A stretch of 64,000 nucleotides of DNA from positions 62,001 to 126,000 of the forward strand of contig NZ_LMBX01000007.1 in the NCBI RefSeq assembly GCF_001439605.1. The letters are read 5' to 3'. Every line of letters begins with the position of its first letter. Position 1 is the first letter of the stretch. Below the pieces are notes generated by a model. It made no database searches, was not told the DNA's origin, and saw only the letters and a list, made by a program, of their open reading frames with translations. Positions 1-9,902 of the stretch are shown in pieces. Made by a program: the position numbers and the translations under genes. The DNA is from Cytobacillus praedii. GTDB taxonomy: Bacteria; Bacillota; Bacilli; Bacillales; Cytobacillaceae.

Positions 1-1
1 G

Positions 2-844
2 CTAGTTCATTTGCATCATTGTAAAGGAATTGGCTGGAAGACAATTTATTATCTATTAAAATCTGACCCTGAGCTCAAATCTCTTTATCATATCAACTTT
101 GAACATTTGTATCTTCAAAACTCTTCCTCAATTACAGCTCTCAATGACCTTCATTCTGATCTAATTCATGAAAAAATCCGACAATATTTTCTAAATGATA
201 TTCGAATAATTACCATTTTTGATGAGGAATACCCACCTTTATTAAAGGAAACCTATCAGCCTCCCTGGGTTATTTATGCAAAAGGGGATATACGCCTATT
301 AAAAAAAGAAAATCTATTAGCTGTTGTTGGTTCAAGACAATATACAGAATACGGTGAAAATGCCATAAAATATATAATACCGAAATTAATAGAGAAAGGA
401 ATTGTTATTGTTAGCGGGCTAGCCATGGGTATTGATGCGATTGCTCATCATGCTGCAATCCAGAATAATGGGCACACAATTGGGGTTATAGCTGGTGGTC
501 TATTTCATATTTATCCAAATGCAAATAAGAATCTGGCAGCAGAAATGATGAAAAATCAATTGCTTATTTCAGAATACCCCCCATATACTAAACCTGACAG
601 ATGGCAATTCCCGATGAGAAATCGGATTATAAGCGGAATCAGCAAAGGAACATTCATTGTTCAGGCTAAAAGAAAAAGTGGATCACTGATCACTGCAAAC
701 TATGCTGTACAGGAAGGAAGAGAAGTATTCGCCCTGCCTGGCAGTATATTCAGTCCCTATTCAAAGGGTACAAATGAGCTGCTTCAGCAGGGGGCGAAAT
801 TAGTTAATACACCGGATGATATTTTAGAAGAATTGATATATTAA
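2..844 (+). CDS. dprA: DNA processing protein DprA (5'-truncated by window edge)
   Basis: DprA binds incoming single-stranded DNA during transformation and loads RecA on it. The reading frame is open from the first bases, so the true start lies upstream of the window; about 280 residues are visible against roughly 290-300 in relatives. The Rossmann-like core is clear: a VVGSR turn at about 320-337 and SGLAMGID at about 413-436, followed by the GRE-FALPG segment near 715-740. A TTG at position 11 could be mistaken for a start, but the frame continues before it. It sits directly upstream of topA, as in B. subtilis. The family call is secure. Confidence 0.95.
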   Translation, partial: LVHLHHCKGIGWKTIYYLLKSDPELKSLYHINFEHLYLQNSSSITALNDLHSDLIHEKIRQYFLNDIRIITIFDEEYPPLLKETYQPPWVIYAKGDIRLLKKENLLAVVGSRQYTEYGENAIKYIIPKLIEKGIVIVSGLAMGIDAIAHHAAIQNNGHTIGVIAGGLFHIYPNANKNLAAEMMKNQLLISEYPPYTKPDRWQFPMRNRIISGISKGTFIVQAKRKSGSLITANYAVQEGREVFALPGSIFSPYSKGTNELLQQGAKLVNTPDDILEELIY

Positions 845-929
845 TCTTTATGTATTATTTTTAATAAATTGCTGTATAATTTCTAAAAAACATATTCTTT
901 AGATTTATACTTAGATATGTGTTAAAGTA

Positions 930-943
930 TAAAAGCGCTTTCG
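930..943. promoter_or_regulatory. cre-like palindrome upstream of topA
   Basis: TAAAAGCGCTTTCG fits the CcpA site consensus TGWAANCGNTNWCA with about two mismatches and lies some 18 bases upstream of the candidate topA -35 box. This is a match by eye. A chance occurrence in AT-rich spacer is possible. Confidence 0.3.
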
Positions 944-960
944 AAACATTACGATTATGT

Positions 961-987
961 TTGACAAATATGTAATATATGTACAAT
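961..987 (+). promoter_or_regulatory. Candidate SigA promoter for topA
   Basis: The 331-base gap between dprA and topA holds no gene. It contains a perfect TTGACA at 961-966 and TACAAT at 982-987. The spacer is 15 bases, shorter than the usual 17, so the exact -10 box is uncertain. The predicted leader before topA is about 185 bases; no convincing terminator was seen in it. Confidence 0.45.
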
Positions 988-1178
988 AATAATGGAGAAT
1001 TTCATGCTAGTAATAAAATGAATATACATTTCCTATACAAAATGAAATGCAAACAATTTTAAGTGAAAAAAATTTTACCATTGTCATTTATTAATATAGA
1101 AACCATATGGTGATCTGAAGAATGATAAAAATGATCGTATGTAACTAATTTAAAAATCCCTCTTAAGGAGGACTATTG

Positions 1179-3254
1179 ATGTCAGAGTTTCTTGTAATCG
1201 TTGAGTCGCCTGCAAAGGCAAAAACGATCGAGCGTTATCTTGGGAAAAAATATAAAGTAAGAGCATCTATGGGTCATGTTCGAGATTTACCAAAAAGCCA
1301 AATGGGTGTTTATAAAGAAAATAATTTCGAACCAAAATATATAACGATCCGAGGAAAGGGCCCTGTTTTAAAAGAATTAAAGACAGCAGCCAAAAAAGCA
1401 AAAAAAATCTATCTAGCAGCCGACCCGGATCGTGAAGGGGAGGCAATCGCATGGCATTTAGCCCATAGCCTAAATATGGATGTAACATCAGATTGCCGTG
1501 TAGTTTTTAATGAAATTACAAAAGATGCCATTAAAGAATCATTTAAGCATCCTAGACCGATTAATATGGACCTAGTTGATGCTCAGCAAGCGAGAAGAGT
1601 TCTTGATCGACTTGTTGGTTACAATATAAGTCCTTTATTATGGAAGAAAGTTAAGAAGGGTTTAAGTGCTGGGAGAGTTCAGTCTGTTGCTGTTCGATTA
1701 ATCATTGACAGGGAAAAAGAAATTAAAGCATTTATTCCTGAAGAGTATTGGTCCATTGAAGGTGACTTTCTTAAGGGAAGGGAAAGCTTTGAAGCTAACT
1801 TTTACGGGGTTGGGAATGATAAGCTTGAATTACATTCTAAGGAAGAAGTTGAGCGTGTCCTTAGCAAGATGGAAGGAAATGAATTCCAAGTAACATCTGT
1901 CACTAAAAAAGAGAGAAAACGAAACCCGGCAGCACCGTTTACTACTTCATCCTTACAGCAGGAAGCCGCACGAAAATTAAATTTCCGTGCGAAGAAAACG
2001 ATGATGCTGGCACAGCAGCTATATGAAGGGATTGACCTTGGTAAAGAAGGAACGGTTGGTTTGATTACTTATATGCGAACAGATTCTACCCGTGTATCTG
2101 AAATTGCTCAAGCTGAGGCATCCCAATTTATTAAACAATCATACGGAACAGAGTTTTTGTCAACGGAAAAGAAGAAGGAAAAGAAAAAGTCAAATACTCA
2201 GGATGCCCATGAGGCAATCCGTCCAACTAGTATATTGAAAGAGCCGAATAGTTTAAAAGAATATTTATCAAGGGATCAGCTAAGGCTCTATCGGCTAATA
2301 TGGGAACGTTTTGTTGCAAGCCAAATGTCTGCTGCAATAATGGATACAATGAGTGTTGATCTAAAAAATGAAGATGTACTTTTTAGAGCGACAGGTTCAA
2401 AAGTAAAGTTTCCTGGATTCATGAAGGTATATGTAGAAGGAACAGATGATACATCTGAAGAAAAGGACAAAATGCTCCCTGATCTCAAAGAAGGGGATAT
2501 TGTGTTAAAGAAAGACATTGAGCCGAAGCAGCATTATACTCAGCCGCCACCTAGATACACTGAGGCGAGGCTTGTAAAGACGTTAGAAGAGCTTGGAATA
2601 GGGCGCCCATCTACATTTGCTCCAACATTGGATACAATCCAAAAGCGCGGTTATGTTGCGTTGGATAATAAAAGGTTCATTCCTACAGAACTAGGGGAAA
2701 TCGTATTAGAATTAATTCTGGAGTTTTTCCCGGACATACTTGATGTTGAGTTTACAGCAAAAATGGAAAAGGATCTTGACCATATTGAAGAAGGAAAAGT
2801 CAATTGGGTTCAGATTATCGATGATTTTTACGGGGATTTCGAGAAGCATTTACAAAAAGCAGAAAAAGAAATGCAGGAAGTGGAAATAAAGGATGAACCA
2901 GCTGGCGAGGATTGTGAACAGTGTGGAAATCCAATGGTATTTAAAATGGGCAGATACGGAAAGTTTATGGCATGCAGTAATTTTCCAGATTGCCGAAATA
3001 CGAAAGCCATTGTTAAAGAAGTTGGAGTAACGTGTCCTAGCTGTAAAGAAGGTAATATAATAGAAAGAAAAAGTAAGAAACGCCGAATTTTTTATGGTTG
3101 TGATCGATTCCCTGAATGTGATTTTATTTCTTGGGACAAACCTTTGCCGCGCAGCTGTCCAAAATGTGAGAATCTCTTAGTGGAGAAGAAGCTGAAAAAG
3201 GGTGTTCAAGTGCAATGCGTAGAATGTGATTACAAGGAAGAGAAGCAAGGATAA
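1179..3254 (+). CDS. topA: DNA topoisomerase I
   Basis: Type IA topoisomerase that relaxes negative supercoils through a transient 5'-phosphotyrosine. The protein is 691 residues, the same as the B. subtilis enzyme. The N-terminal Toprim domain has [15 protein letters not shown] and the metal-binding ADPDREGEA motif. The catalytic tyrosine is Y298 in [11 protein letters not shown]. The C terminus carries three Cys4 zinc-ribbon repeats (CEQC...CSNFPDC, CPSC...CDRFPEC, CPKC...CVEC). ATG 1179 was chosen over the in-frame TTG at 1176 because AAGGAGG at 1165-1171 is then 7 bases away and the protein begins [15 protein letters not shown] terminator follows directly. Confidence 0.98.
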   Translation: MSEFLVIVESPAKAKTIERYLGKKYKVRASMGHVRDLPKSQMGVYKENNFEPKYITIRGKGPVLKELKTAAKKAKKIYLAADPDREGEAIAWHLAHSLNMDVTSDCRVVFNEITKDAIKESFKHPRPINMDLVDAQQARRVLDRLVGYNISPLLWKKVKKGLSAGRVQSVAVRLIIDREKEIKAFIPEEYWSIEGDFLKGRESFEANFYGVGNDKLELHSKEEVERVLSKMEGNEFQVTSVTKKERKRNPAAPFTTSSLQQEAARKLNFRAKKTMMLAQQLYEGIDLGKEGTVGLITYMRTDSTRVSEIAQAEASQFIKQSYGTEFLSTEKKKEKKKSNTQDAHEAIRPTSILKEPNSLKEYLSRDQLRLYRLIWERFVASQMSAAIMDTMSVDLKNEDVLFRATGSKVKFPGFMKVYVEGTDDTSEEKDKMLPDLKEGDIVLKKDIEPKQHYTQPPPRYTEARLVKTLEELGIGRPSTFAPTLDTIQKRGYVALDNKRFIPTELGEIVLELILEFFPDILDVEFTAKMEKDLDHIEEGKVNWVQIIDDFYGDFEKHLQKAEKEMQEVEIKDEPAGEDCEQCGNPMVFKMGRYGKFMACSNFPDCRNTKAIVKEVGVTCPSCKEGNIIERKSKKRRIFYGCDRFPECDFISWDKPLPRSCPKCENLLVEKKLKKGVQVQCVECDYKEEKQG

Positions 3255-3256
3255 AG

Positions 3257-3281
3257 GTGGGCCAAAAGGCTCACTTTTTTT
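3257..3281 (+). terminator. Intrinsic terminator after topA
   Basis: GTGGGCC pairs with GGCTCAC (one G-U pair) around an AAAA loop, followed by seven T. It starts three bases past the topA stop. Confidence 0.85.
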
Positions 3282-3430
3282 CTGTTGTGCATCCTTGAAT
3301 GAAAAAACAGCTTATTGCCGTACATTTAAAACTTTATTATTTTACTAACGTAGTATATAATGCAAGATGGTTTGAAATTTGGGAAAGTTAAGATTGAAGT
3401 TTCATTTACATAGTTGGAGGTTCATATTAA

Positions 3431-4741
3431 ATGAAGGAAACAGTTAATGTCATAGGTGCTGGTTTGGCTGGAAGCGAAGCTGCGTGGCAAATTGCTAATC
3501 GCGGAATTCAAGTTCGTTTATACGAAATGAGACCAGTAAGACAAACACCGGCTCACCATACTGATAAATTTGCAGAACTTGTATGCAGTAATTCATTAAG
3601 AGCAAATACGCTAACAAATGCAGTTGGCGTTTTGAAAGAAGAAATGAGAAATTTGGACTCCGTCATTATTGCATCTGCTGATGCCTGTGCTGTTCCAGCC
3701 GGTGGTGCTTTAGCAGTTGATAGACACGAGTTTGCTGCATTGGTGACAGAGAAAGTTAAGAATCATCCGAATGTAACGGTCATAAATGAAGAAGTATCAG
3801 AAATTCCAGATGGCCCTACTGTTATTGCAACAGGCCCGCTTACGAGTGAAGCACTTTCCACAAAGCTTAAAGAATTATCAGGTGAAGAATATTTATATTT
3901 CTATGATGCAGCAGCACCAATCATTGAAAAAGAATCAATTAATTTGGATAAGGTTTATTTGAAGTCCCGCTATGATAAAGGGGAAGCAGCTTACTTAAAT
4001 TGTCCAATGACAGAGGAAGAGTTCAATACATTCTACGAAGCATTAATTTCTGCTGAAACTGTTCCTTTAAAAGAATTTGAAAAAGAAATCTTTTTTGAAG
4101 GATGTATGCCAATTGAAGTAATGGCTGGTAGAGGAAAGAAAACTATGCTTTTTGGACCAATGAAACCAGTTGGTTTAGAAGATCCGAAAACAGGGAAAAG
4201 ACCGTTTGCAGTCGTCCAGCTTCGTCAGGATGATGCAGCAGGAACGTTATTTAATATTGTTGGGTTCCAGACTCATTTAAAATGGGGTCCGCAAAAAGAA
4301 GTGATTCAATTAATTCCAGGGCTAGAAAATGCAGAGATCGTTCGTTACGGCGTAATGCACCGTAATACCTTTATTAATTCACCTAAAGTGCTCCGTCCTA
4401 CCTATCAATTTATCAATCGGGATGATTTATTTTTTGCAGGGCAAATGACGGGTGTGGAAGGATATGTTGAATCTGCAGCAAGCGGCTTAGTTGCTGGAAT
4501 AAATGCTGCCCGTCTAGTAAAAGGCGAGGAGCTTCTTGAATTTCCACATGAAACTACGATAGGCAGTATGGCTAGATACATTACTTCAGCAAATGAAAAA
4601 AACTTTCAGCCAATGAATGCAAACTTTGGATTGCTGCCAGATCTTCCTGTGAAAATTAGAGGCAAAAAAGAAAGAAATGAACAGCATGCAACAAGGGCGT
4701 TAGAAACAATTCAGAACTTTGCGAAAAATAAGGAGATTTAA
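3431..4741 (+). CDS. trmFO: tRNA (uracil-54) methyltransferase, folate- and FAD-dependent
   Basis: TrmFO (formerly Gid) makes m5U54 in the T-loop of tRNAs using methylenetetrahydrofolate and FAD. The 436-residue protein starts with the FAD-binding [10 protein letters not shown] fingerprint (residues 9-18). The two cysteines important in the family are visible at C52 ([11 protein letters not shown]) and C225 ([13 protein letters not shown]), and the C-terminal second FAD region [16 protein letters not shown] is intact. The ATG follows a TTGGAGG site by about ten bases. A TATAAT at 3356-3361 could be its -10 box, but the -35 region is poor. Confidence 0.97.
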   Translation: MKETVNVIGAGLAGSEAAWQIANRGIQVRLYEMRPVRQTPAHHTDKFAELVCSNSLRANTLTNAVGVLKEEMRNLDSVIIASADACAVPAGGALAVDRHEFAALVTEKVKNHPNVTVINEEVSEIPDGPTVIATGPLTSEALSTKLKELSGEEYLYFYDAAAPIIEKESINLDKVYLKSRYDKGEAAYLNCPMTEEEFNTFYEALISAETVPLKEFEKEIFFEGCMPIEVMAGRGKKTMLFGPMKPVGLEDPKTGKRPFAVVQLRQDDAAGTLFNIVGFQTHLKWGPQKEVIQLIPGLENAEIVRYGVMHRNTFINSPKVLRPTYQFINRDDLFFAGQMTGVEGYVESAASGLVAGINAARLVKGEELLEFPHETTIGSMARYITSANEKNFQPMNANFGLLPDLPVKIRGKKERNEQHATRALETIQNFAKNKEI

Positions 4742-4744
4742 TTG

Positions 4745-4783
4745 CAAGGGTTTCTAAAATGTGATACGATTTAGAAGCCCTTG
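4745..4783 (+). promoter_or_regulatory. 14-bp hairpin abutting the xerC ribosome binding site
   Basis: CAAGGGTTTCTAAA (4745-4758) pairs with TTTAGAAGCCCTTG (4770-4783), with one T-G pair and an 11-base loop. No T tract follows. The xerC GAGGTG site begins one or two bases later, so this looks like a translational or mRNA-stability element, not a standard terminator. Confidence 0.6.
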
Positions 4784-4795
4784 TGAGGTGATTGA

Positions 4796-5701
4796 ATGGA
4801 TCCAAATGTGAACATTTCGTTAACTTTGTTTATTGAATATTTACAAATCGAGAAAAATTATTCACAATATACTATTGAACATTATCACCATGACATCAGT
4901 GAATTCTTTATGTTCATGACTGAACAATCAATTAGCAGTATTGATGATGTTAAGTATTTAGATGTTCGTATTTACTTGACAAAGTTATATGAAGAGAAGC
5001 TTGCCAGAAAGAGCGTTGCGAGGAAGATCTCATGCCTTCGCAGTTTCTTTAAGTTTTTGGTTAGAGAGAGACTTGTACAAGATAACCCATTTGCACTTGC
5101 ATTTATTCCAAAGGCAGAAAAAAAGCTTCCGGAATTTTTTTATGAAGAGGAAATGGAGGCTTTATTTCGTGCTTGTGAAACCGAAACTATTTTAGGGCAA
5201 CGAAATAAAGCGTTACTTGAACTGCTCTATGCAACTGGTATGCGTGTAAGTGAATGCAGTCAGATTCGCATGAAGGATCTCGATATGTATCTCTCGACAG
5301 TACTGGTACATGGAAAAGGGAACAAACAACGTTATATTCCGTTTGGAAGCTTTGCACATGATGCACTCCAGTATTACATAAACAACGGCCGCGAAAGCCT
5401 GCTTTCAAAACGAGATACTCCTAATGATTATTTATTCTTAAATTTTCGGGGAGGTCAGTTAACATCTCGAGGAATAAGATTAATCCTTGATAAACTGATT
5501 GAACAATCTACCTTAACGGGTAAAATACATCCACATATGCTTAGACATACGTTCGCTACTCATTTGCTTGCGAACGGAGCTGATATGAGAACAGTTCAGG
5601 AATTACTAGGTCATGCTTTTTTGTCATCGACTCAGGTGTATACACATGTTTCGAATGAATATTTAAGAAAAACATATATTACCCATCATCCTAGAGCCTA
5701 A
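4796..5701 (+). CDS. xerC: Tyrosine recombinase XerC (CodV)
   Basis: One of the two Xer recombinases that resolve chromosome dimers at dif next to FtsK. The protein has 301 residues. Residues about 1-90 form the SAM-like core-binding domain (EYLQIEKNYSQYTIEHY). The catalytic domain shows the arginine in TGMRVSE, the lysine loop HGKGNKQR, HMLRHTFATHL, LGHAF and the nucleophile Y282 in TQVYTH. It sits between trmFO and hslV as in the B. subtilis codV-clpQ-clpY-codY operon. The ATG is about 6 bases after GAGGTG. Confidence 0.96.
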   Translation: MDPNVNISLTLFIEYLQIEKNYSQYTIEHYHHDISEFFMFMTEQSISSIDDVKYLDVRIYLTKLYEEKLARKSVARKISCLRSFFKFLVRERLVQDNPFALAFIPKAEKKLPEFFYEEEMEALFRACETETILGQRNKALLELLYATGMRVSECSQIRMKDLDMYLSTVLVHGKGNKQRYIPFGSFAHDALQYYINNGRESLLSKRDTPNDYLFLNFRGGQLTSRGIRLILDKLIEQSTLTGKIHPHMLRHTFATHLLANGADMRTVQELLGHAFLSSTQVYTHVSNEYLRKTYITHHPRA

Positions 5702-5780
5702 ATATTAGTTCTTTGTTTAGGCGAGGTATTGGATTGGCTAGTAAGAGGACAATGGATAATAAGTAAAAGGAGGATTAATC

Positions 5781-6323
5781 ATGTCTCAATTCCACGCGAC
5801 GACTATTTTCGCTGTGCAGCACAATGGAAATTGTGCGATGGCTGGAGATGGTCAAGTAACTTTTGGAAATGCGGTTGTGATGAAACACACTGCGAGAAAG
5901 GTTCGAAAGCTGTTTAATGGAAAGGTAATTGCTGGATTTGCAGGCTCGGTTGCTGATGCATTTACATTATTTGAAATGTTTGAAGGTAAACTCGAGGAAT
6001 ATAATGGGAATTTACAGCGTGCCGCAGTTGAGCTTGCAAAGCAATGGAGAAGCGACAAAGTTTTACGAAAGTTGGAAGCAATGCTTATTGTGATGAATGC
6101 TGAAAACCTGCTACTTATTTCTGGTACAGGGGAGGTCATTGAACCAGATGATGGCGTTTTAGCAATCGGATCTGGTGGGAATTATGCATTGGCTGCAGGA
6201 AGATCCTTAAAGCGTTATGCTGGAGATCATTTATCTGCTAAAGAAATTGCCAGAGCATCACTTGAGATGGCGGCTGAAATATGCGTATATACAAATACCA
6301 ATATCATTGTGGAAGAACTTTAA
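5781..6323 (+). CDS. hslV: ATP-dependent protease subunit HslV (ClpQ/CodW)
   Basis: Peptidase subunit of the HslUV (ClpYQ) protease. The 180-residue product begins [16 protein letters not shown], so after removal of Met the N-terminal residue is serine. This matches the Bacillus form, in which an N-terminal Ser extension replaces the usual Thr nucleophile. GDGQVTFG and [12 protein letters not shown] are the family blocks. ATG 5781 is preceded by AAAAGGAGG at good spacing. hslU begins 19 bases after its stop. Confidence 0.96.
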   Translation: MSQFHATTIFAVQHNGNCAMAGDGQVTFGNAVVMKHTARKVRKLFNGKVIAGFAGSVADAFTLFEMFEGKLEEYNGNLQRAAVELAKQWRSDKVLRKLEAMLIVMNAENLLLISGTGEVIEPDDGVLAIGSGGNYALAAGRSLKRYAGDHLSAKEIARASLEMAAEICVYTNTNIIVEEL

Positions 6324-6342
6324 GGGAAGGTGTGTGCGATCA

Positions 6343-7749
6343 ATGGTTAAAGGAACGAACTTAACGCCCCGCCAAATTGTTGAAAAGCTTGATCAATTTA
6401 TTATTGGACAAAAGGATGCGAAGAAGGCAGTTGCTGTCGCATTAAGGAACAGATACCGCCGTGGTTTGCTGGATGATCAAATACGTGATGAAATTAGTCC
6501 GAAAAATATTTTAATGATTGGACCTACAGGTGTCGGTAAAACTGAAATTGCTCGTCGAATGGCAAAGTTAGTTGGCGCCCCTTTCATTAAGGTGGAAGCG
6601 ACAAAATTTACTGAAGTAGGCTACGTAGGTAGAGATGTTGAATCGATGGTAAGAGACCTCGTTGAAACATCGGTGCGTTTAGTCAAAGAAGAAAAAATGG
6701 CAAGTGTAAAGGAACGTGCAGAAGAAAGTGCCAATCGCATTATCGTTGACTTGCTCGTACCTTCCAGCAAAAAATCCGTTAACTACAAGAATCCGCTTGA
6801 AATGTTATTTGGCGGTGGAAACGTTCAATCTGAGCCAGACACTCACACGTCGGATGATCTAGATCTTCAAGGAAAACGCAAGGTAGTGAAAGAAAAGCTT
6901 GCACTAGGGGAGCTGGAAAATGAAGTTATAACTGTTGAGCTAGAGGAACAGCAGCCATCTATGTTCGACATGCTTCAAGGTTCTGGGATGGAACAAATGG
7001 GAATGAGCATGCAGGATGCGCTAGGCAGCATGATGCCTAAACGCAGGAAAAAAAGAAAGCTAACTGTAAGTGAAGCAAGAAAAGTTTTAACAAATGAAGA
7101 AGCACAAAAACTCATAGACATGGATGAAGTAACACAAGAGGCTGTTTTCCGCGCAGAACAATCTGGAATTATCTTTATCGATGAGATAGATAAGATTGCA
7201 AGCAAAAATAGTGGTGGATCAACTGCTGATGTATCTCGTGAGGGGGTACAGAGAGATATTTTACCTGTTGTTGAAGGTTCTACAGTTGTGACAAAGTACG
7301 GCTCTGTAAAAACGGACCATGTATTGTTTATGGCGGCTGGTGCCTTCCATATGGCAAAGCCATCTGATTTAATCCCTGAATTACAAGGTCGTTTTCCAAT
7401 TCGTGTGGAGTTGACAAAGCTGACGGTCGATGATTTCTTCAATATTCTTGTTGAGCCTGATAATGCATTAATTAAACAATATGAAGCATTATTGGAAACT
7501 GAAGGTATACAAATTGAATTTTCTGACGATGCTATTCGTAGGATTGCTGAATTTGCCTTTGAAGTAAATCAAAATACGGATAATATTGGGGCGAGACGTC
7601 TGCATACGATTATGGAAAAGCTGCTGGAAGACTTATCATTTGAAGCACCAGAAATTACGCTGGAAAAAATCACAATTACTCCGCAATACGTGGAGGAGAA
7701 ATTAGGAGCTATCTCAAGAAACAAAGATTTAAGCCAATTCATTTTATAG
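6343..7749 (+). CDS. hslU: HslU (ClpY) AAA+ unfoldase ATPase
   Basis: Hexameric AAA+ ATPase that unfolds substrates for HslV. The 468-residue protein has Walker A GPTGVGKT at residues 60-67, an intermediate I domain (about 110-245, containing the low-complexity [18 protein letters not shown] stretch), Walker [11 protein letters not shown] and the C-terminal sensor [12 protein letters not shown]. The start is ATG 6343, giving [17 protein letters not shown] and nearly the 467-residue length of the B. subtilis protein. Upstream in-frame codons overlap hslV and lack a ribosome site. Confidence 0.97.
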   Translation: MVKGTNLTPRQIVEKLDQFIIGQKDAKKAVAVALRNRYRRGLLDDQIRDEISPKNILMIGPTGVGKTEIARRMAKLVGAPFIKVEATKFTEVGYVGRDVESMVRDLVETSVRLVKEEKMASVKERAEESANRIIVDLLVPSSKKSVNYKNPLEMLFGGGNVQSEPDTHTSDDLDLQGKRKVVKEKLALGELENEVITVELEEQQPSMFDMLQGSGMEQMGMSMQDALGSMMPKRRKKRKLTVSEARKVLTNEEAQKLIDMDEVTQEAVFRAEQSGIIFIDEIDKIASKNSGGSTADVSREGVQRDILPVVEGSTVVTKYGSVKTDHVLFMAAGAFHMAKPSDLIPELQGRFPIRVELTKLTVDDFFNILVEPDNALIKQYEALLETEGIQIEFSDDAIRRIAEFAFEVNQNTDNIGARRLHTIMEKLLEDLSFEAPEITLEKITITPQYVEEKLGAISRNKDLSQFIL

Positions 7750-7762
7750 GTTTTGTTTTAAA

Positions 7763-7791
7763 TTGTTTGTGAAAGGGTAGACAAATAAATA
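7763..7791 (+). promoter_or_regulatory. Possible SigA promoter before codY
   Basis: TTGTTT (7763-7768) and TAAATA (7786-7791) with a 17-base spacer lie in the 80-base hslU-codY gap. Both boxes are imperfect. codY may equally be read from upstream. Confidence 0.3.
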
Positions 7792-7829
7792 TAAATAGGA
7801 CTGTGTTTAGCATTTAGGAGGAAGAAAGA

Positions 7830-8609
7830 ATGGATTTATTAACAAGAACTAGAAAAATTAATGCAATGTTACAAAGAGCAGCGGGTAAACCGGTAAACTT
7901 TAAAGAAATGGCTGAAATTTTAAGTGATGTAATTGAAGCGAATATCTATGTTGTAAGCAGAAGAGGTAAACTTTTAGGATATGCTGCGAACCAGCAAATT
8001 GAAAATGAACGAATGAAAAAAATGCTTGAGGATCGTCAATTTCCTGAAGAATATACAAATAGCCTTTTCAACATTCAGGAAACATCTTCAAACCTTGATG
8101 TAAATAGTGAATACACAGCATTTCCTATTGAAAATAAAGAACTATTCAGCAATGGTCTAACTACTATCGTTCCAATTATTGGCGGAGGAGACCGTCTTGG
8201 CACGCTAATTCTTGCAAGATTAAAGGAACAGTTCCATGATGATGATTTAATCTTAGCTGAATATGGAGCAACTGTAGTAGGAATGGAAATTCTTCGTGAA
8301 AAAGCTGAAGAAATTGAAGAAGAAGCAAGAAGTAAAGCGGTAGTTCAAATGGCTATTAGTTCACTTTCTTATAGCGAACTTGAAGCGATTGAACATATTT
8401 TTGAAGAATTAAACGGCAAAGAAGGTTTGTTAGTTGCTTCAAAGATCGCTGATCGCGTAGGAATTACAAGATCTGTTATTGTTAATGCCCTAAGAAAATT
8501 AGAAAGCGCTGGTGTTATTGAGTCGCGCTCTCTAGGTATGAAGGGTACTTACATTAAAGTGCTTAATGACAAATTTTTGTTTGAACTTGAAAAATTAAAG
8601 TCTAATTAA
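7830..8609 (+). CDS. codY: GTP- and branched-chain-amino-acid-sensing regulator CodY
   Basis: Global repressor of stationary-phase and nutrient-limitation genes in low-GC Gram-positives. The length is exactly 259 residues, as in B. subtilis. The N-terminal GAF domain keeps the isoleucine-pocket residues R61, M62 and F71. The C-terminal winged helix has [21 protein letters not shown]. It is preceded by GGAGG at 7818 and followed by a strong terminator, then by the fla/che operon, which CodY represses in B. subtilis. Confidence 0.98.
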   Translation: MDLLTRTRKINAMLQRAAGKPVNFKEMAEILSDVIEANIYVVSRRGKLLGYAANQQIENERMKKMLEDRQFPEEYTNSLFNIQETSSNLDVNSEYTAFPIENKELFSNGLTTIVPIIGGGDRLGTLILARLKEQFHDDDLILAEYGATVVGMEILREKAEEIEEEARSKAVVQMAISSLSYSELEAIEHIFEELNGKEGLLVASKIADRVGITRSVIVNALRKLESAGVIESRSLGMKGTYIKVLNDKFLFELEKLKSN

Positions 8610-8647
8610 TTTTGCATGCAATTGTGCAATAAATAAAAATACATTGA

Positions 8648-8680
8648 AAAACGCCAACTTTCGACAGTTGGCGTTTTTTT
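8648..8680 (+). terminator. Intrinsic terminator after codY
   Basis: Perfect 10-bp stem AACGCCAACT / AGTTGGCGTT (8650-8659 and 8666-8675) with a 6-base loop and a run of T. It isolates codY from the flagellar operon. Confidence 0.93.
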
Positions 8681-8797
8681 ATTACAAGTCCATGACATTG
8701 CACACAGGAAGAAGTAGGAGGTATTACTCGCTACTAAAGAACTAACAGAAATTGAGAGAAGTAATTTTACTTATATAAAATCTGTTTGTACGGTTTT

Positions 8798-8812
8798 AAT
8801 TGTTCGAAAAAT
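8798..8812. promoter_or_regulatory. Candidate CodY box upstream of fla/che operon
   Basis: AATTGTTCGAAAAAT matches the CodY consensus AATTTTCWGAAAATT with four mismatches. It lies about 97 bases upstream of the candidate operon -35 box. CodY control of this operon is known in B. subtilis; this particular site is an inference. Confidence 0.25.
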
Positions 8813-8908
8813 CGTAATTATTTACAATGATTTCCTGTACCAGAATGCTTTTAAGCAAATTATAATGAAAATGGGTCGAATGTCCTGTTAAAAGTAATCT
8901 ATTGCGCA

Positions 8909-8937
8909 TAGACATATTATTTCATTTTCTTTACAAT
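8909..8937 (+). promoter_or_regulatory. Candidate SigA promoter of the fla/che operon
   Basis: The 352-base gap 8681-9032 has no gene. TAGACA (8909-8914) and TACAAT (8932-8937) are separated by 17 bases, giving a leader of about 90 bases before flgB. No convincing SigD-type promoter (TAAA then GCCGATAT) was seen in the gap. Confidence 0.5.
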
Positions 8938-9032
8938 GTACTATAGGTCGACAAATAACGTGGATAATCATCAAAATAATACATTTACAATTAATATACT
9001 TACAATGAACTGAATAAAAATGAGGTGCGTAT

Positions 9033-9428
9033 ATGAAGTTGTTTTCTAATACGATAACATCCCTTGAAAAAGGGTTAAATTATTCTTCACTTAAACAAAA
9101 AGTAATCTCGCAAAATATCGCCAATGAAGCTACGCCTGGCTATAAAGCGAAGGATGTCAGTTTTAAAGAAACGTTGCAGACTGCTGTTAATCAAGGGATA
9201 CCTGCTTATCGTACAGATAGCAGACATTATGAATTCAATATTAGCGAACCATCTACTAAAGGAATTGTAACAAGGAAGAACGTTTCTTTTAATGAGAATG
9301 GGAATAGCGTAGATATAGATAATGAAATGTCTGACTTAGCGACAAACCAAATCTATTATAACGCATTGACTGAAAGAATCAGCGGGAAGTTCTCCAGCTT
9401 ACAAAATGTCATCAGGGGAGGAAAATAA
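9033..9428 (+). CDS. flgB: Flagellar basal-body rod protein FlgB
   Basis: Proximal rod subunit, 131 residues, exported by the flagellar type III apparatus. It has the rod-family N-terminal helix with VISQNIANEATPGYKAKDVSF and the C-terminal helix ending in the NALTERISGKFSSLQNVIRGGK region. It opens the fla/che operon. The ATG follows TGAGGTG. flgC begins two bases after its stop, indicating coupled translation. Confidence 0.96.
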   Translation: MKLFSNTITSLEKGLNYSSLKQKVISQNIANEATPGYKAKDVSFKETLQTAVNQGIPAYRTDSRHYEFNISEPSTKGIVTRKNVSFNENGNSVDIDNEMSDLATNQIYYNALTERISGKFSSLQNVIRGGK

Positions 9429-9430
9429 AG

Positions 9431-9889
9431 ATGTCGATTTTCCATAGTATGAATAATACTGCATCAGCGTTATCTGCGCAACGATTACGCATGGACGTGA
9501 TCTCCTCTAATATGGCAAATGTTGATTCAACAAGAGCGAAATATGTAAATGGAGAATGGCAGCCATACAAACGCAAATCAGTTGTTCTTCAGCCTAAAGA
9601 AGGGCAATTTTCAAATTTTTTAAATGTAGCCATGAATAAAAGCAATGATGGTTCGGTTGGTAATGGTGTAAAAGCAACAAAGATCGTTGAAGATGAAACT
9701 CCATTTAAGCTTGTCTACAATCCAGAACACCCCGATGCTAATGAAGAAGGGTATGTAGAACTGCCCAATGTTGACCCTTTACGGGAAATGGTAGATTTAA
9801 TTAGTGCCACAAGATCATATGAAGCGAATGTAACCGTTTTTAATGCATCTAAGGGCATGATGATGAAGGCACTTGAAATCGGCAAGTAA
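9431..9889 (+). CDS. flgC: Flagellar basal-body rod protein FlgC
   Basis: Rod subunit of 152 residues (B. subtilis 150). Family blocks are RLRMDVISSNMANVDST near the N terminus, YVELPNVDPLREMVDLISATRSYEANV and the C-terminal MMMKALEIGK. Its ribosome site (GGGGAGG) lies within the last codons of flgB. fliE follows after 13 bases. Confidence 0.97.
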   Translation: MSIFHSMNNTASALSAQRLRMDVISSNMANVDSTRAKYVNGEWQPYKRKSVVLQPKEGQFSNFLNVAMNKSNDGSVGNGVKATKIVEDETPFKLVYNPEHPDANEEGYVELPNVDPLREMVDLISATRSYEANVTVFNASKGMMMKALEIGK

Positions 9890-9902
9890 AGGAGATAAAT
9901 AA

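Noticed and set aside
1012-1025. Tiny leader peptide frame near 1003-1021 (MLVIK) before topA
   Set aside because: Although GGAG precedes it, five codons in AT-rich spacer are expected by chance, and no paired terminator structure follows.
6217-6342. In-frame extension of hslU upstream into hslV
   Set aside because: It overlaps hslV and has no ribosome site; the family start [17 protein letters not shown] is at 6343.
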